A program made the translations under genes and the position numbers. A model generated the notes under the pieces. The model was not told the origin of the DNA. It made no database searches and saw only the letters and a program-made list of their open reading frames with translations. 64,000 nucleotides of DNA from Polyangiaceae bacterium. GTDB taxonomy: Bacteria > Myxococcota_A > Polyangia > Polyangiales > Polyangiaceae. Positions 27,817 to 37,703 of this stretch are shown here, piece by piece (position 1 is the first letter of the stretch; each line of letters starts with the position of its first letter). The DNA lies in NCBI GenBank assembly GCA_009781005.1, contig WQYX01000002.1:1-64000 (forward strand), in the 5' to 3' direction.

Positions 27817-28123
27817 CCAGTGTTGCGGTGATCGGATACCCCCGGCCCAGTCGTTTCCGATCCCCATCGTCCCCCAGCAGCACGTCGAGAAGGCCGCCCA
27901 CCTGCGCCACATGTGCCTGATGAATCTGGGGTGTCTGGACAAGCGTATCGCATCTGGATAGCATTGCGAGAGCGGGCAGCCACGGCAGCTGTTGCCGGCA
28001 GGCGCTGGAATCGCCACGGTGGGGGCACTGCAAACACGCGACATGGCGCGGCCGGCCGTACTGCTGGACTTGGCCGGCTCCTCGCCGGACGCCCGCGGCG
28101 TGCAAACCCAAGCGGCGTCAATT
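27817..28123. other. Non-coding part of insert 1
   Basis: Between the cargo gene and the family D element. Short open frames exist on both strands but none has family features, and no strong hairpin or terminator was seen. It may contain decayed coding sequence. Confidence 0.4.
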
Positions 28124-28233
28124 GCGGGCCTTCCCCGTCCGTGCGCAGGAAGGCGCGCTTCGCGCCTGACGAGCACGTGACAAGGGGAAGGCGGCGCAGC
28201 TCGCGTAGCGAGCGCGCGGTTGGGGCTCATTAA
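28124..28233 (+). repeat. Family D structured element, copy 1
   Basis: A 110-bp element closed by GGGCCTTCCCC pairing with GGGGAAGGC. Inside is a CGCGCTTCGCGC-type hairpin and a CGTGC/GCACG stem; after the closing stem comes a GC-rich hairpin (CTCGC-GTA-GCGAG), then TGGGGCTCATTAA. Copies: 42211-42323 (very close), 28741-28910 and 34188-34312 (diverged but with GACGAGCAC or GCGAGCAC, CAAGGG and GAGCGNAGCGA in the same order). The conserved folding with changing sequence suggests a structured RNA or a protein-recognised end. Confidence 0.75.
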
Positions 28234-28392
28234 GTCGCGCACACCGAAATGGCAAAAGCGTTCGAGGTGCGCGAGGAGATCGTGGAAGCCGGAAAGCGCT
28301 TCGGTTTCGCGTACGTCACGCTCGATCTCGCCGGCTACCGCACCGGCAGCCACAACGAAGTGCTCAAGGGGCGGTCGCTAAGGGTGATTTGA
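28234..28392 (+). pseudogene. Duplicated 3' end of larE
   Basis: 155 bases match 26537-26691 of larE with five substitutions. The frame runs VAHTEMAKAFEVREEI.. to LRVI and TGA at 28390-28392. It has no start codon. This end probably is the original larE terminus, displaced by insert 1. Confidence 0.85.
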
Positions 28393-28455
28393 TATCCCTA
28401 TCCGCGCGACAAATCCCCGCCCTCTGCTCCGTCTGATACCCTCGACGCAAACTGC

Positions 28456-28572
28456 ATGCGTCACAAGATAAAGGCCCTTCTCGTCATCGGTGCCGTCGGG
28501 CTGACAAGCTGGTCTCTCGCGGGGTTGCCAGCAGGAAAAACAGTACGGCCTTGGTCCCACGCTTTGCAGTGA
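28456..28572 (+). pseudogene. Short signal-peptide frame, probably a truncated secreted protein
   Basis: Thirty-eight codons begin MRHKIKALLVIGAVGLTSW, a typical export signal (basic start, hydrophobic core, AGLPAGK end), then stop at TGA 28570-28572. The stop lies within a 9-bp inverted repeat (GTGATGGGA 28569-28577, TCCCATCAC 28610-28618). It looks like the beginning of an exported protein cut off by rearrangement; a genuine micro-protein is the alternative. Confidence 0.35.
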
Positions 28573-28740
28573 TGGGACGGTCTCCGGCTCCTCAGGTCGC
28601 GGGACGTGCTCCCATCACGGTGGAATCGCGGGAGGCCGCCACCGCGGTCGGCGATAAGTGGTTGGGAACGGAAAGGGGTCTGCGAATCAGGCAGCCGGGT
28701 TATACTTTTCATACTTGCCTCAGCGCAAACGATGCACCAT
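28573..28740. other. Gap between truncated frame and family D copy 3
   Basis: Contains the right arm of the 9-bp inverted repeat (28610-28618). No gene is recognisable. Confidence 0.35.
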
Positions 28741-28910
28741 AAGGCTGGCAATCTCGGCGCAACGGGCTCCCCTGGCGGCGCGCAGGAAGGCGCGCCCCGA
28801 GGTCTCGCCGCAGGCGGGCCGAAGACGCGAAAGCAGAGGCGCGCCTGACGAGCACCGCCCAAGGGGGAGCACGCGCGGTGAGCGGAGCGAGACGCGCGGT
28901 GGGGTCCCAC
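28741..28910 (+). repeat. Family D structured element, copy 3 (at the norD stop)
   Basis: A diverged, longer copy: GGAAGGCGCGC..GAGGCGCGCCTGACGAGCAC, then CCCAAGGGGGAGCACGCG, the GAGCGGAGCGAG hairpin and GCGGTGGGGTCC. It ends immediately before the norD stop codon (28911-28913). Confidence 0.6.
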
Positions 28911-30800
28911 TCAACACAGTCGTTCGTAGGTCATCGTGAGGGCGGAGACGAGCTCGTCGACTTTCAAGAGCGGGTGGTAGCGGCCGGGGCCCAGCATGGC
29001 GGGCATCATTTCACCTGCGCGCGGATCGATGGTGAGGGCGTGAATGCGCACGCCGACGCGATCGGCCTCGCGGACGGCTTGACGCACATCGAGGATGCCG
29101 TGTTTGCCTTCGTATCGATCGTAGTCCGTGGGCTTGCCGTCGCCGATCATGAGAAGAAGCTTGTGGCGCTCGGGCCGGCGAGCAAGCAGGCTCGTTGCGT
29201 GACGGAGCGCGGGCCCGATGCGCGTGTAACCTTGCGGTTGCATGGCTCCGAGATGCGCGCGCCCAACGGGCCACGGCGTGCCGTGCCCCATGATCTCGAA
29301 GACGCGACACGCCGTCCTCGTGTGCGAAGCGAACGCGAAGATCTGAATCGTGTCACCGAGCGTGCTCGTCACTTCACCGAGGACGAGAACGGCCTCGCGC
29401 GCGACGTCGAGCACGCGCCGATCGGAGACCCACGCGTCGCTCGATAGCGAAACGTCGAGGAGCACGAGCAGCGCGACGTCTCGCTCCTTTCTGCGCCGTT
29501 GCACGTAAAGGCGCGGCGCCCCGCAGTCGTCCGCGCGCAGCGAAGAGAGGTGACGGACGACCGCGTCGAGATCGATGGCCTCGCCATCGCGCTGCCGTCG
29601 TTCGACGGCGCGACGAGTGCGCGCAACCTCGATGCACTTGCGAAGCTCGTCGATCTTTCGCCGATGCCGCACGAGGGGTTCTTGGTGCCAGACCAAGTCC
29701 ACGGCGCTCACTTGCGTTGGGTAAACCGTGCACCATGCACGCAAATAATCGTGGCGTTTCGCGTCCCATTCGTCGTACGGAATGCCGCGCTCGTGAGCGA
29801 GCACGGTCTCGACGTCAGGGATGTCGGCCGAGGCCGAGACGTCGGCAGAGAGAACGGCGTGAACGCGATCATCGGAGCGAATGATCTTGCCCAGATCGAG
29901 CTCCTCGAGAGCTTCAGCGTGCTCGTCGAGCTGGTCGGAGCCGTCCAGATCGCGCGCACCGCCGTGGTAGTCCTCCGCGGTGTCGACCTTTTCGAATGCA
30001 TGCTGGACGACGTTTTCCTCGAGCTCCTTCGGATCGATCTCAACGAGCTCGATGGTCTCGATGGCTTTGACCTTGCGCTGTCGCGCGTCGCGCTCCGGCG
30101 GGCTCCCCACGTCTCTCGCGGCGTCGTCGCCGCGTGCCACGTCGTCCGGACGCATGCTGCCCCAGAGCACGACGGGCGGCGAACGCCGATCTCTGGGTGC
30201 TCGGGCGAACGCCGTCGAATCGAAACGTGCACCTTGCACGAGGATCTCGCGGCGCAGTTCCTCCACCTCCGCTTCGCCGTGCGCGAGCTCTCGAGGATCG
30301 GGCCTCTCGGCAAGTGCCGCTCTGCACGCCGGCTCCCATCGCTCGAAAAATCCAGGCCACGACTCCAAAAGCGCCTCGAGTGCGGCGCGCACCGCCATGA
30401 CCTCGCTGCGAACGTCGTCGAGACGATGGCGCGGGACGAATCGAGCATGCTGAACGTAGAGCATGCTCGAGAGCGCGGTCCGCACGACGTACGCGTCGAC
30501 GTTGCCCGCAGGCGACTCGGAGATCGATATCGTCGCCGGCAGAAACAGCACGCGCCCAACGATGCCCCCTTCCGCTTTCGCGGATCGAACGCGCACGTCA
30601 TCTCCGGCGACGATGCGCGCGAGCACCGTCAGTCGCGGCTCGAGGAGAGCGAGATGCGCGGCGTAAGGCGGAATCGCTTTTTCTGAGCCACGACCAAACG
30701 CCCGCGCAATCCGGCGAATTGCTTGATACGCGGAAAGTTGCCAATCCCAATCGAGCGACGGCCCGCGCGATGAATCGACAGGCTTATCTTCTGGAGACAT
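28911..30800 (-). CDS. norD: NorD, von Willebrand factor A protein for NO reductase assembly
   Basis: A 629-residue protein with a C-terminal vWA domain. The MIDAS motif DVSLSSD lies near residue 445, with later Thr/Asp segments GYTRIGPALRH and GDGKPTDYDRYEG. NorD works with the AAA+ ATPase NorQ to insert the non-haem iron into cytochrome-c-type NO reductase (family knowledge). The middle region is acidic and probably flexible. Its ATG (30800) lies six bases from a family A repeat that separates it from norQ, so the native leader has been replaced and no ribosome-binding site is evident. The stop abuts a family D element. Confidence 0.88.
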   Translation of the reverse strand: MSPEDKPVDSSRGPSLDWDWQLSAYQAIRRIARAFGRGSEKAIPPYAAHLALLEPRLTVLARIVAGDDVRVRSAKAEGGIVGRVLFLPATISISESPAGNVDAYVVRTALSSMLYVQHARFVPRHRLDDVRSEVMAVRAALEALLESWPGFFERWEPACRAALAERPDPRELAHGEAEVEELRREILVQGARFDSTAFARAPRDRRSPPVVLWGSMRPDDVARGDDAARDVGSPPERDARQRKVKAIETIELVEIDPKELEENVVQHAFEKVDTAEDYHGGARDLDGSDQLDEHAEALEELDLGKIIRSDDRVHAVLSADVSASADIPDVETVLAHERGIPYDEWDAKRHDYLRAWCTVYPTQVSAVDLVWHQEPLVRHRRKIDELRKCIEVARTRRAVERRQRDGEAIDLDAVVRHLSSLRADDCGAPRLYVQRRRKERDVALLVLLDVSLSSDAWVSDRRVLDVAREAVLVLGEVTSTLGDTIQIFAFASHTRTACRVFEIMGHGTPWPVGRAHLGAMQPQGYTRIGPALRHATSLLARRPERHKLLLMIGDGKPTDYDRYEGKHGILDVRQAVREADRVGVRIHALTIDPRAGEMMPAMLGPGRYHPLLKVDELVSALTMTYERLC

Positions 30801-30806
30801 GATTAA

Positions 30807-30927
30807 ACCGCTTTCAAGTTGCCGCGAGGTCGAGGCGGGGCCGAGGAGCGGACCGGAACAGCCTGCTTCGGCTTTGAGGACCGCACCGCAGGCCCCAACG
30901 ACGAGATCGCGGCAAATCGAAAGCGGT
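30807..30927. repeat. Family A palindromic element between norQ and norD
   Basis: A 121-bp copy oriented like the imuB copy. Its last base is the first base (plus strand) of the norQ stop codon 30927-30929, so the stop TGA is formed at the junction. It fills the whole 120-bp gap between the two genes. Confidence 0.88.
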
Positions 30928-31706
30928 CAAAACGCGAGTGCAACTGCTTCATTGAGGCCGTCGCGCACGTCCGGATCGTCGGTGAGGGACTCGACGATTG
31001 CCACCTGACAAGCACGACGCGGAGCGAGCCCCGCCTGAACGAGCTTTGCCGCATCGACGAGCAGACGCGTCGAGGGCCGCTCCGCGAGCCCCAGATGATC
31101 GAGCTTTCGAACCTTCTGCGCAAGCAGACTGAGCCGCCGCGCGACTTTCCTGTCCACACCGGTTTCACCGACCAGGATGTCGACTTCGACGTCGACATCG
31201 GGATAATCGAATGCGAGCGACACGAACCGCTGACGCGTGGATGCTTTCAATTCCTTGAGGCCGCGCTGATATCCGGGGTTGAAACTCACCACCAAGTGAA
31301 ACCCATCGGCCGCGGCAAGCACCTCGTCGCGCTGTTCAATGTAGAGTACACGCCTGTGATCGCTGAGAGGATGAAGCACGACGATGACGTCGGGACGCGC
31401 CTCCGCAATCTCGTCGAGGTACAGAATGGCTCCTGCGCGAACAGCCCGGGTGACCGGGCCATCTTGCCATTGCGTTTCACCGCCGCGAATCAAATATCGT
31501 CCGACGAGATCAACCGCGCTCGTTTCGTCGTGACACGCAACCGTGACGAGCGGGCGTCCGAGCCGCTCCGCCATGGCTTCGACGAAACGGCTCTTGCCCG
31601 TGCCCGTGGGTCCCTTCAAGCAAAGCGGGAGTTTTTGCGCGAAGGCATATTGAAAAATGGCGCACTCATCCGTAATCGGTCGATAAAACGTAGAGGGTTG
31701 AGGCAC
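30927..31706 (-). CDS. norQ: NorQ/CbbQ-type MoxR AAA+ ATPase
   Basis: A 259-residue MoxR-family ATPase. Walker A GPTGTGKS lies at residues 32-39, Walker B ILYLDE near 95-100, and the sensor and Arg finger are in the ELKASTRQRFVSL segment. With NorD it remodels the NorBC complex to load iron (family knowledge). Three bases separate it from norB. The family A repeat begins at its stop codon. Confidence 0.92.
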   Translation of the reverse strand: MPQPSTFYRPITDECAIFQYAFAQKLPLCLKGPTGTGKSRFVEAMAERLGRPLVTVACHDETSAVDLVGRYLIRGGETQWQDGPVTRAVRAGAILYLDEIAEARPDVIVVLHPLSDHRRVLYIEQRDEVLAAADGFHLVVSFNPGYQRGLKELKASTRQRFVSLAFDYPDVDVEVDILVGETGVDRKVARRLSLLAQKVRKLDHLGLAERPSTRLLVDAAKLVQAGLAPRRACQVAIVESLTDDPDVRDGLNEAVALAF

Positions 31707-31709
31707 GCG

Positions 31710-33086
31710 TTACTCCGCCGCGGAGGACTCCGCCACTGGATCGACACCTGCGTCGGAAGCCCCCTCCACACTCACCTGCGGCAATCCATACATCGTGAAA
31801 TTCCAGATGTAGAGGATGATCCCTGTGGTGAACACGAGCGCGGCGAGAACGAGTCCCACGAAGTGGACCTCGATGGCCTTTTGCACCGCAAGGAAATCCA
31901 TTCCCGACTTTCGCTCGAGATAGACTTGCGAAATACCAGCCACCGCAAAAGCCCCCGTCATGCCGAGCATGCCTACATTGGATACCCAGAATGCCCACGT
32001 GCTACTCCAATGCTTGTACGCCGTCCGTCCCGTCATGCCCGGCATGGCATAGGCGATGACGCCGAGAACGATGGTTGCGTACGCGCCCCAGAACGCGAGG
32101 TGCCCGTGCATGGCGGTCACGAGCGTCCCGTGCGTCCACAAATTGACCTGCGGAATGGTATGGGCGAATCCAAGGAAGCCCGCACCAACGAAGCTCATGA
32201 TGCCGCAGCCCACGGTCCAGAAGAGGGCATTCTTGTTTGGGTGCCGGCGCCCTCCTCGCAGCATCATGGTGACCGCATAGGCAGCCATGCCAAGGAATGC
32301 CAGCGGCTCGAGGGCCGAGAAGATACCACCAACGGCAAGCCAGTAACGGGGAGTACCAATGTAATAGTAGTGGTGTCCCGTCCCGAGAATTCCGGAGAGG
32401 AACGTCAGACCCACGATGACGTAGAGCCATTTTTCGATGACTTCGCGGTCAACGCCCGTCAGCTTGATGAGGAGGAACGATAGAATCGCTCCCATGATGA
32501 GCTCCCAGACCCCCTCCACCCAGAGATGGACGACCCACCACCGGAAATACGAATCGTGCACCTGGTTTTGGAACGTGTACATTCCGGGCAGGTAGAGCAG
32601 TGCTGCGGAAAGGAGCCCGCCGAAGAGAACCGCACCGGTGGTGCTGAGGCGGCGCGCCTTCCATGCGGTCATGCCGATATTGAAGAGAAACGCGAGGACG
32701 TCGACGACCACGAGGTAGTCGAGCGGACGCGGGATCTCGAGGAACTTTCGGCCTTCCCACCAATCGAGGTGAAAACCAACGATGGCAATGACGCCCACGA
32801 CGACGAGAGCCGCCCACTGCACGACCGCAAGCTTCGGACTAAAGAGCTCGCGGTCGGATTCCTCCGGGATGATGTAATAGGCGGCGCCCATGAATCCCGA
32901 CAGAAGCCACACGACCAGAAGGTTGGTGTGCGTGGCGCGAGCCGCATTGAATGGGATGACGGAGTGAAGAACGTCGAAACCCAGGTGCGCGAACCCCATG
33001 ATGAACCCGTAGAGGATCTGCAGCGAAAGCAGCAGCATCGACGTCGCAAAGAACAAGTACGCGACGCGCTGGCTCTTGAACTTCAT
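31710..33086 (-). CDS. norB: Nitric oxide reductase subunit B (cNorB)
   Basis: Haem-copper-oxidase-superfamily membrane subunit that reduces 2 NO to N2O (family knowledge). 458 residues with about twelve hydrophobic segments. Key ligands are visible: ATHTNLLVVWLL near residue 50, HLWVEGVWE (active-site His and Glu), GTGHHYYYIG (double His) and TAMHGHLAFWG (haem ligand pair). The ATG overlaps the norC stop (ATGA). The short 458-residue form with a separate norC identifies the cytochrome-c-dependent class. Confidence 0.95.
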   Translation of the reverse strand: MKFKSQRVAYLFFATSMLLLSLQILYGFIMGFAHLGFDVLHSVIPFNAARATHTNLLVVWLLSGFMGAAYYIIPEESDRELFSPKLAVVQWAALVVVGVIAIVGFHLDWWEGRKFLEIPRPLDYLVVVDVLAFLFNIGMTAWKARRLSTTGAVLFGGLLSAALLYLPGMYTFQNQVHDSYFRWWVVHLWVEGVWELIMGAILSFLLIKLTGVDREVIEKWLYVIVGLTFLSGILGTGHHYYYIGTPRYWLAVGGIFSALEPLAFLGMAAYAVTMMLRGGRRHPNKNALFWTVGCGIMSFVGAGFLGFAHTIPQVNLWTHGTLVTAMHGHLAFWGAYATIVLGVIAYAMPGMTGRTAYKHWSSTWAFWVSNVGMLGMTGAFAVAGISQVYLERKSGMDFLAVQKAIEVHFVGLVLAALVFTTGIILYIWNFTMYGLPQVSVEGASDAGVDPVAESSAAE

Positions 33087-33808
33087 CGTGCGCCTCCATT
33101 CGAAAGAAGGAACGAGGCGAGCTCTTTGCGCACCTCCGGCGAAAGGCTAAAATTGGGCATCGCCGTTCCGGGCTTCACCGAATTAGGATTGGAAACCCAT
33201 TTGTCGAAGGCTTCCGGGGTGTACCTCGCAGAAAGGTTGTCGAGAGCAGGCCCCACGGCTGCGCCCTGACCTTCGAGAGAGTGGCACCCCATGCATAGCT
33301 CCTTGAAGATGGCAGGCGCCGAGGCGAGCTTCCCGCTGGCCGCACCATTCGCAGGCGCCACAGCAACATTCGACGGAGGCTTGGCAGCAAGATCGGGCTT
33401 CGCAGGGAATCCGTTCGTATCGACGTGCCCAATCCAGTCGAGGAACGCAACGAGATCGTCGATTTGTTCTGGATGCTGGTCGAAGTGGTAATTGACCATT
33501 TTTCGCTCATTCGGAAACATGGCTTCCGGATTACGCAAAAACATCCGGATCCAATCTTTGCCGCGGCGTTCCACGACTTTCGTGAGCTCCGGTGCGTAAT
33601 AAGCACCTTCCCCCAAGATCGTGTGACACCCCATGCAATTGTGTTTATCCCAAATGAGACGGCCGCTAAGGACATGGGCGTCCAACTTATCTTCGTGGGA
33701 GCGGGCGGGCACCCGCATGAGGGTATCCACCGTCAGCCAAAGAAAGATGGCTGAGAATCCTACTGTCCCGCCGAGGAAAAACTTTTTTGCGTGAGACTTC
33801 GAGAGCAT
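33083..33808 (-). CDS. norC: NorC cytochrome c subunit with a second haem domain
   Basis: A 241-residue membrane-anchored cytochrome. A single transmembrane anchor lies at about residues 9-30. The first haem site CMGCH (58-62) is followed by the NorC-type TILGEGAYYAPELTKV. A second c-type domain has CMGCH at 172-176 and a likely axial Met in GTAMPNF (217), joined by an Ala/Pro linker (130-165). Standard NorC has one haem, so this is a di-haem fusion. ATG 33808 has AAGGAA upstream. It is the first gene of norC-norB-norQ-norD. Confidence 0.93.
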   Translation of the reverse strand: MLSKSHAKKFFLGGTVGFSAIFLWLTVDTLMRVPARSHEDKLDAHVLSGRLIWDKHNCMGCHTILGEGAYYAPELTKVVERRGKDWIRMFLRNPEAMFPNERKMVNYHFDQHPEQIDDLVAFLDWIGHVDTNGFPAKPDLAAKPPSNVAVAPANGAASGKLASAPAIFKELCMGCHSLEGQGAAVGPALDNLSARYTPEAFDKWVSNPNSVKPGTAMPNFSLSPEVRKELASFLLSNGGAR

Positions 33809-33990
33809 GCCATTCCTTCCGGGCCAAGCCCTAGCCCGCACCACGGGCGTTGCGTTGCGAAGGTTTTATGGAACGCCCGCGAGGCCCAGGTGCTGACTAC
33901 GGAACAACGATTGAATCTGCGAGCGATCAAGAATTGAACGCTGCGCGACTCTTCAATGCTCTACTGCTGTGCAAGGGGTATGCCTTGTTC
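33809..33990. other. Upstream region of norC
   Basis: No convincing FNR/NNR-type box (TTGAT-N4-ATCAA) was found; the nearest resemblance is TTGAA..GATCAA around 33911-33932, with wrong spacing. No gene seen. Confidence 0.35.
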
Positions 33991-34090
33991 GTTTTCATCC
34001 CGAAACTTGAGGCCGCCCTCGAAATACTCCGAGTATTCCTGGGCCGGCCTCCCTAGCTTTGCGTCGCTCACGACGTTTCCGGATGAGAAC
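33991..34090. repeat. Palindromic element family C, copy 1
   Basis: A 100-bp element with terminal inverted repeats GTTTTCATCC..GGATGAGAAC and a central perfect palindrome AATACTC-C-GAGTATT. It shares GGCCTCCCTAG and TTGCGTCGCTC with the copy at 56271-56393. Confidence 0.75.
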
Positions 34091-34187
34091 TATCAAATTC
34101 GCAAATGACGATTCATAAAGAAGCGCACTGTTTGCGAGTTTTGCGCAAGACATGCACCGTAAAATTTCCCAAAAATGAGAGTTATAG
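34091..34187. other. Short AT-richer spacer
   Basis: Unusually AT-rich for the region; no gene or clear structure. It separates the family C and family D elements. Confidence 0.35.
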
Positions 34188-34312
34188 GCCCTCCCGGCCG
34201 CGCGCAGCCGGCCCGCAAAGATGGGGCGGACGTGATCTTCTGCGGCGAGCACGGCCAAGGGAGGGGCAAGCGCGGTGGAGCGAAGCGACACCGCGCGGGG
34301 GTGGGCCTCCTA
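34188..34312 (+). repeat. Family D structured element, copy 4 (at a lipoprotein stop)
   Basis: Diverged copy: GGCCCTCCCGG closing with CCAAGGGAGGGGC, GCGAGCACGG in the middle, then a perfect GCGCGGTG/CACCGCGC hairpin with loop GAGCGAAGCGA and final GGGGGTGGGCC. It ends at the stop codon of the lipoprotein gene (34313-34315). Compensating changes against copies 1 and 2 preserve the stems. Confidence 0.6.
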
Positions 34313-34966
34313 CTACTTCTTCGGAGCGACCTTCTTGTCTGCGTGATGTCCCGCAGCCTTGGCGGCAGGCGGCCTCGCTGCTTCGTGATGCGTGCGAAGG
34401 GCGAGCACCACGAGTGCCGCGGTCTTCTTCGAGCCCGTGGCGCTATCGAACTTGCCAAAGGCCTCCGACTTCTTGCCGTGCGTCATCGTTGCCGTGCCGT
34501 CGTCTCCAATGGAGATTTTCTCGTTGTCACCAACGATGTCATCGCCGCTGAACTTGAGGCTGTTTTTGAAATCACCCATGAGCGCGCCGTCGGCACCAAC
34601 GGTGACGAGCGTCCTGCCGCTTGCATCCTCGATGTGGTCGCCATCAATCTTCAACAAGGTCTTGCCGTCGGCACTTGCGACAGTGCCATCGCCCTTGATC
34701 TCGAAGCTCTTGGCCTTGGCCCATTTCTTCGACGGCGTGAACTTCATTGCAGCGATATCAATCTTCTGCACGGCAGGGGCGACCGGCGTCGTGTCCGCGG
34801 GAGGAGTGGTTTCCGTTGCAGCAGTGGCAGCGGGCGGAGGAATATCCGTCGGGGCGGCCGTGGCAACAGGCTCCGTGTCCGGGGACTTGGGGGGCGGTTC
34901 AGATCCACCGCATGCAGCGGCGAGGAGGAGTGCGGGAATAGCGAACAGTAGCTTTGAGCGGAACAT
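34313..34966 (-). CDS. Predicted lipoprotein, function unknown
   Basis: A 217-residue protein. ATG 34966 gives a signal MFRSKLLFAIPALLLAAACGG with a lipobox ending at Cys19; an upstream ATG (35062) would bury this signal. A Pro/Ala/Thr-rich linker (20-75) leads to a repetitive domain of short beta strands with D/G turns (GDGTVASADGKTLLKIDGDH, GADGALMGDF). The end is Ala/His/Lys-rich. No family recognised. It lies downstream of atpG, 92 bp away on the same strand, where atpD would be expected. Confidence 0.7.
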   Translation of the reverse strand: MFRSKLLFAIPALLLAAACGGSEPPPKSPDTEPVATAAPTDIPPPAATAATETTPPADTTPVAPAVQKIDIAAMKFTPSKKWAKAKSFEIKGDGTVASADGKTLLKIDGDHIEDASGRTLVTVGADGALMGDFKNSLKFSGDDIVGDNEKISIGDDGTATMTHGKKSEAFGKFDSATGSKKTAALVVLALRTHHEAARPPAAKAAGHHADKKVAPKK

Positions 34967-35058
34967 GGCGGCGCACGGTAGTCGAAGGCGCGAATCACCA
35001 CAAGGCGCAACAAAGCGCAATTCCAAAATACGACGGACCGAGTCGCAATCCTGAGACG

Positions 35059-35967
35059 TCACTCTTTGAGAGCTTCAGCACCACCAATAATTTCCATCAG
35101 CTCTTTGGTGATCGCGGCCTGGCGCGCGCGGTTGTACGCGAGCGTCAAGCGGGCAATCATGTCCTTTGCGTTACGCGTGGCCGAGTCCATGGCGGTCATG
35201 CGAGCGCCATACTCACTTGCTTGGCTCTCCAGCATGGCGCGATAAAGCGAGACTTCGACGTACATCGGCATAAGGCGCTCGAGAACAGTGCGCTCGTTGG
35301 GTTCGAAGAGGTACTCCGTGGGGGCAAGCGCTCCGTCGGCCGGTGCCTCGGGCTCAGGAAGCGGGAGGAGCTGCTCCACCACCGTCTTCTGCGTCATGGC
35401 GCTCTTGAATTCGTTGTAGACTACATATACCGCGTCGATCTCGCCCTTCTGATAACTGCCCATGACCCAGTCGGCCACGATGCTTGCTTTTGCGAGATCG
35501 AGACCCTCGTACATCTTGGGGAAGTCGCGCGCGACCGTACCGCGGCGGCGAACGAGGTAGTCGCGCGCCTTTTTGCCGATGGTGCCAAAGACAACGTCGA
35601 TGTCCTCTTGCTTCTTTGCGCGCCACGTGCGTTCCGCGGCTTTGCTCGCGTTGACGTTGAACGCGCCGCAGAGTCCGCGATCACCCGACATCACGACGAC
35701 GAGCACCTTGCGTTCCGGTCTGCGCTGAAGGAGCGGGTGAACGGCGGCGTTCGAATCCGGCGACGCGTTCTCGTCGACCTGCTTGCCCATCGCGCCGGCC
35801 ACGCCATGGAGAACTTCCTGCGTCTTCAGCGCGTACGGACGAAGCTGCGTGATGCGCTGCTGCGCGCGGTTGAGGCGCGCGCCCGCCACCATCTTCATGG
35901 CGCGCGTGATCTTCTGCGTTGCTTTGACGCTCGTGATCCTTTTGCGAATCGTCTTCAAGGAAGGCAT
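35059..35967 (-). CDS. atpG: ATP synthase F1 gamma subunit
   Basis: Central rotor stalk of F1. 302 residues; the N-terminal IRKRITSVKATQKITRAMKMVAGARL and C-terminal ARMTAMDSATRNAKDMIARLTLAYNRARQAAITKELMEIIGGA are the hallmark helices of the coiled-coil stalk. The length, and the insertion LPEPEAPADGALAPTEY near residue 210, are slightly above average. It lies 12 bp downstream of atpA and is the last atp gene in this run. Confidence 0.97.
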   Translation of the reverse strand: MPSLKTIRKRITSVKATQKITRAMKMVAGARLNRAQQRITQLRPYALKTQEVLHGVAGAMGKQVDENASPDSNAAVHPLLQRRPERKVLVVVMSGDRGLCGAFNVNASKAAERTWRAKKQEDIDVVFGTIGKKARDYLVRRRGTVARDFPKMYEGLDLAKASIVADWVMGSYQKGEIDAVYVVYNEFKSAMTQKTVVEQLLPLPEPEAPADGALAPTEYLFEPNERTVLERLMPMYVEVSLYRAMLESQASEYGARMTAMDSATRNAKDMIARLTLAYNRARQAAITKELMEIIGGAEALKE

Positions 35968-35979
35968 GAGTTCGCCCTC

Positions 35980-37626
<1,647 letters not shown>

Positions 37627-37703
37627 GGCGTTCTCTTCTTCGTCTTTGGTTACGTGGACACGCTGTGAAAATCGTAAAATCGGCTGATCCAAACCAACAC
37701 GAG

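Larger units (their letters stand above)
26692..28233. mobile_element. Insert 1 (1542 bp) between two copies of the larE 3' end
   Basis: The segment lies between the larE end (26537-26691) and a second copy of the same 155 bases (28234-28388; 5 mismatches, 3.2%). It carries one cargo gene (26881-27816), a non-coding stretch and a family D element (28124-28233) whose TTAA touches the second copy. Base composition is less GC-rich than the neighbours. No transposase or integrase is visible. It is matched in plan by the insert at 40767-42323. Confidence 0.75.

Noticed and set aside
28124-28233. Firm assignment of family D to HEARO/omega RNA
   Set aside because: The consensus could not be compared from memory with enough certainty, and no IscB/IsrB-type gene lies nearby; kept only as a hypothesis.
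26692-28233. Ordinary transposon or integron cassette
   Set aside because: No transposase, integrase, terminal inverted repeats or short target duplication was found; the flanks are long copies of host gene sequence.
33911-33932. FNR/NNR-type box upstream of norC
   Set aside because: The half-sites are TTGAA and GATCAA with the wrong spacing for TTGAT-N4-ATCAA.
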